Below are positions 63,409-64,000 of a stretch of 64,000 bases of DNA, piece by piece. Numbering within the stretch: the stretch's first letter is position 1; every line of letters begins with the position of its first letter. Source of the DNA: Desulfarculus baarsii DSM 2075 (GTDB taxonomy: Bacteria; Desulfobacterota; Desulfarculia; Desulfarculales; Desulfarculaceae); the NCBI RefSeq assembly GCF_000143965.1, contig NC_014365.1, positions 1,019,501-1,083,500 on the forward strand. Direction: 5' to 3'. The position numbers were made by a program, and so were the translations under genes. The notes under the pieces were generated by a model. That model was given only the letters and a program-made list of their open reading frames with translations, did no database searches and was not told the DNA's origin.

Positions 63409-64000
63409 GTGGACTACAATCTGACCGAAGAACAAAGCATGCTCCGCGACATGGCCTACAAGTTCGCCGTCAAGGAGATCGCCCCGCTTTCGGCCAAATG
63501 CGACGCCGAGGAGGCCTACACGCCCGAGTTGGTCAAGCTGGCCGCCGAAAACGGCCTGGTTGGCTCGTGGGTGCCCGAGGAGTACGGCGGCGCCGGCGCG
63601 GGCATCATGGGCAACGCCCTGATCACCGAGCAGCTTTCGCGGGTGGACATGGGCATCGGCCTGAACATCGTGGCCGCCACCTTTGGCTGCGAGGCCATCG
63701 TGCTCTATGGCTCCGAGGAGCAAAAAGAGCAATACGTGCGGCCGGTTTGCGAGGGCAAGGCCATCAGCGCCGGGGCCTACACCGAGCCCAACGCCGGCAC
63801 CGACGTGGCCGGCTACGGCACCCGCGCCGTCAAGGACGGCGGCGATTACATCATCAACGGCCAGAAGATGTTCATCACCAACGGCACGGTGTGCGACTTT
63901 TTCCTGGTGCAGGCCATCACCAACCCCGAGAACAAACGCCACGCCCGCTTCAGCCAGATCATCGTGCCGGCCGACGCGCCGGGCGTGACCCGCACCAAGA
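63409..64000 (+). CDS. Acyl-CoA dehydrogenase, 5' part
   Basis: The first 197 codons of an acyl-CoA dehydrogenase, cut by the window end. The N-terminal helical domain (LTEEQSMLRDMAYKFAVKEI) and the FAD/substrate motif SAGAYTEPNAGTD followed by KMFITNGTVCDFF are clear. It starts at GTG 63409 with GGGAGGGA at a good distance. It should introduce the double bond in the same beta-oxidation route as the upstream genes; an electron-transfer flavoprotein would be its partner. Confidence 0.92.
   Translation, partial: MDYNLTEEQSMLRDMAYKFAVKEIAPLSAKCDAEEAYTPELVKLAAENGLVGSWVPEEYGGAGAGIMGNALITEQLSRVDMGIGLNIVAATFGCEAIVLYGSEEQKEQYVRPVCEGKAISAGAYTEPNAGTDVAGYGTRAVKDGGDYIINGQKMFITNGTVCDFFLVQAITNPENKRHARFSQIIVPADAPGVTRTK

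Noticed and set aside
60959-64000. bbs (benzylsuccinate beta-oxidation) operon
   Set aside because: Thiolase, OB-fold protein and acyl-CoA dehydrogenase fit, but the SDR is HSD10-type and no CoA-transferase or benzylsuccinate synthase is seen, so the specific name is not justified.

Overview
The window reads as one chromosomal segment of a GC-rich, motile, sulfate-reducing Desulfobacterota bacterium, most like the Desulfarculus lineage. The evidence is a reductive-type dissimilatory sulfite reductase locus (dsrA, dsrB, a dsrN-type siroheme amidase, dsrD), a tetraheme cytochrome c3, a seven-cysteine SRB-type ferredoxin, a flagellar operon of deltaproteobacterial layout and a GAF/MreB locus. 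The species name is an inference; the metabolic type is well supported. Coding density is high. Most long open frames opposite real genes are GC-driven shadows and are omitted.

Layout. 0-3 kb: the end of larC, two small heat-shock proteins and a predicted ribosome-interacting eRF1-like protein. 3-17 kb: a flagellar region with a FleQ-like sigma-54 activator, a secreted two-AMIN-like/TPR protein, an FlrC-like sigma-54 activator, then flgB-flgC-fliE-fliF-fliG-fliH-fliI-fliJ-motE. Two good sigma-54 promoters precede the AMIN/TPR gene and flgB. No histidine kinase is present between the regulators, and both receiver domains lack the phospho-accepting aspartate. 17-21 kb: a solitary cytoplasmic molybdopterin oxidoreductase, a flavin-type PNPOx protein and a DUF1847 protein, behind a promoter carrying a TetR-like operator. 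21-30 kb: Fpg, small cysteine-rich proteins, a GAF protein, MreB, a membrane peptidase-like protein, DivIVA, tRNA-Pro, Nudix, a metallo-hydrolase and a three-gene lysis-like cassette.

30-34 kb holds the methyl cycle (ahcY, metK, convergent) and pantothenate synthesis (panC-panD). 34-47 kb is a long leftward housekeeping run: fbp-tsaD-rsmA, then phoH-pgpH-like-ybeY-pdxJ-acpS-nnrDE-tsaE-lysC-cimA. 47-49 kb holds cvpA-mazG and the cytochrome c3 gene. 49-55 kb is the dsr locus with ferredoxin and a TPR gene; here dsrN lies between dsrB and dsrD, and dsrD has its own promoter. A small HTH-like protein diverges from dsrA. 55-59 kb holds a SYLF lipoprotein, a TPR protein, YjbQ, a metallo-hydrolase and pyrR. 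A dense cluster of perfect hairpins follows at 59.4-59.5 kb, then tRNA-Leu. 60-64 kb is a TetR-headed acyl-CoA beta-oxidation cluster: thiolase, OB-fold partner, HSD10-type dehydrogenase and an acyl-CoA dehydrogenase cut by the window end.

The strongest leads for something new are the kinase-less flagellar control module at 3.1-9.5 kb, the hairpin cluster at 59.4 kb with a covarying relative at 31.9 kb, the rearranged dsr operon with its divergent small gene, and the isolated lysis-like cassette at 28.5-29.7 kb.
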